From Bacteroidales bacterium (GTDB taxonomy: Bacteria > Bacteroidota > Bacteroidia > Bacteroidales > NBLH01), in assembly GCA_026988445.1 (NCBI GenBank), contig JALSLF010000571.1:1-7120 (forward strand): 7,120 nucleotides of DNA. Reading direction: 5' to 3'. The position numbers and the translations under genes are program-made. Positions 6,408 through 7,120 of this stretch are shown piece after piece (position 1 is the first letter of the stretch; the number at the start of each line of letters is the position of its first letter). A model generated the notes under the pieces. The model made no database searches and was not told where the DNA came from. It worked only from the letters and a program-made list of their open reading frames with translations.

Positions 6408-7120
6408 TTAAAACATTTTCCAATAATCACTGTAAAAGTTTTGCGTTTTCATAAGCTCGGCATGTGTGCCCGAAGTAGAAACTTTTCCTTTTTCGAGAAT
6501 ATATATTTTATCGGCAAGTGATTTAAGAGTATGCAAGCGGTGAGAGATGTAAAAAACTGCTTTTTCTTGTTTTAATTTCATCAATAAACCGGTAATAAAA
6601 CTTTCGGTTTCGCGGTCCATTGCCGCAGTAGCTTCATCAAGTATGAGTATTTGCGGATTTTTGTACAAAGCGCGTGCAAAGGCAATAATTTGTTTTTGTC
6701 CTCCCGATAAATTTATTCCCTCTTCACCTAAAAGAGTCATATAGCTTTGCGGCAGATTGTTTATGTATTTAGTAAAACCATAATTGTTCAAAAACTTTAA
6801 TACATTTTCAGTATGTTTTTGGCTATCGTCGAGACAAATGTTATCCATTACATTTCCGTTAAAAATATGGATGTCTTGAGGTACTACTCCAATAACAGCA
6901 CGCCAATTGTTGGTATTTATATTTTTTAAATCCCGACTTTTATTTATAATAATGTTTCCGTTTTCTGCTTCATAAAATTTTTGAAGTAGATTAGCTAAGG
7001 TACTCTTACCGCTTCCGCTTTCGCCGACAATTGCTACCAATTCACCTTTTTTTAATGTAATACTGACGTTCTCTAATAGTTTTTTTCTTCCAGGAAAACG
7101 AAAACTTAAATTTTGAATAT
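6408..7120 (-). CDS. ABC exporter ATP-binding domain, peptide/bacteriocin-exporter type, N-terminus outside window
   Basis: The frame is open from the window edge to the stop, giving 236 residues that form nearly a whole nucleotide-binding domain at the C-terminus of a larger protein. Motifs in order: the A-loop region LSFRFPGRKKLL, Walker A GESGSGKST (32-40), Q-loop GVVPQDIHIF (Q81), signature LSGGQ (137-141), Walker B ILILDEA (E162) and switch histidine SHR (H193). All catalytic residues are intact. The pattern VVPQDIHIFNGNVMDNI, GEEGINLSGGQKQ and the ending NFYSDYWKMF resemble Bacteroidota exporters that carry an N-terminal C39 peptidase plus a membrane domain and secrete double-glycine leader peptides. 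The upstream domains lie beyond the window, so the substrate is an inference; a lipid or drug exporter of the MsbA type is the alternative. The TTG at 7038-7040 is internal: the preceding 26 codons encode the normal beginning of the domain. Confidence 0.9.
   Translation of the reverse strand, partial: IQNLSFRFPGRKKLLENVSITLKKGELVAIVGESGSGKSTLANLLQKFYEAENGNIIINKSRDLKNINTNNWRAVIGVVPQDIHIFNGNVMDNICLDDSQKHTENVLKFLNNYGFTKYINNLPQSYMTLLGEEGINLSGGQKQIIAFARALYKNPQILILDEATAAMDRETESFITGLLMKLKQEKAVFYISHRLHTLKSLADKIYILEKGKVSTSGTHAELMKTQNFYSDYWKMF

Noticed and set aside
6195..6521. Plus-strand open frame of 108 codons after pgk
   Set aside because: It crosses the repeat copy 2 and runs antisense into the well-supported ABC domain; no domain, signal or family pattern is visible.
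7038..7040. TTG as the start of the ABC protein
   Set aside because: The frame continues upstream to the window edge and encodes the expected first strand and A-loop of the domain, so this is an internal codon.

Overview
The window is AT-rich and points to a member of the Bacteroidota. The evidence is a GldH-type gliding-motility lipoprotein, a RicT/PSP1 protein with a Cys-rich N-terminus, TrmB and DNA polymerase III delta-prime variants of the Bacteroidota type, TAnnTTTG-like promoter elements, and starts without clear Shine-Dalgarno sequences. I cannot name the genus from sequence alone.

Layout: from 4649 down to 1, five genes lie on the minus strand in the order holB (delta-prime clamp-loader subunit), ricT, gldH, trmB, and an endonuclease/exonuclease/phosphatase-family membrane protein that runs off the left edge. 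The gaps are 170, 21, 12 and 72 bp. ricT, gldH and trmB are therefore a likely co-transcribed core; holB and the left-edge gene may belong to the same unit. The last gene has no ATG start and appears to begin at TTG (889-891). trmB starts at GTG.

A 137-bp divergent intergenic region (4650-4786) separates holB from pgk (phosphoglycerate kinase, plus strand, 4787-5977). It holds a TAnnTTTG-type element facing each gene, with an 18-bp inverted repeat between them. pgk ends at a strong, probably bidirectional, terminator hairpin (5991-6023).

The region from 6024 to 6407 has no convincing gene. It contains two hairpin-forming elements of about 93-94 bp in opposite orientations that share a conserved core, with a further small inverted repeat between them. 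They look like two copies of a dispersed non-coding repeat (REP/MITE-like), and this is the most unusual thing in the window. On the right (6408-7120, minus strand) is the C-terminal ATP-binding domain of an ABC exporter that resembles peptide/bacteriocin exporters of the Bacteroidota; the rest lies outside the window.

Most of the window is housekeeping: DNA replication, tRNA modification, glycolysis, and a cell-surface/motility lipoprotein. I did not find a clearly new multi-gene system. The items worth checking are the paired repeats, the palindrome in the divergent promoter, the TTG start, and what lies beyond the right edge next to the exporter.
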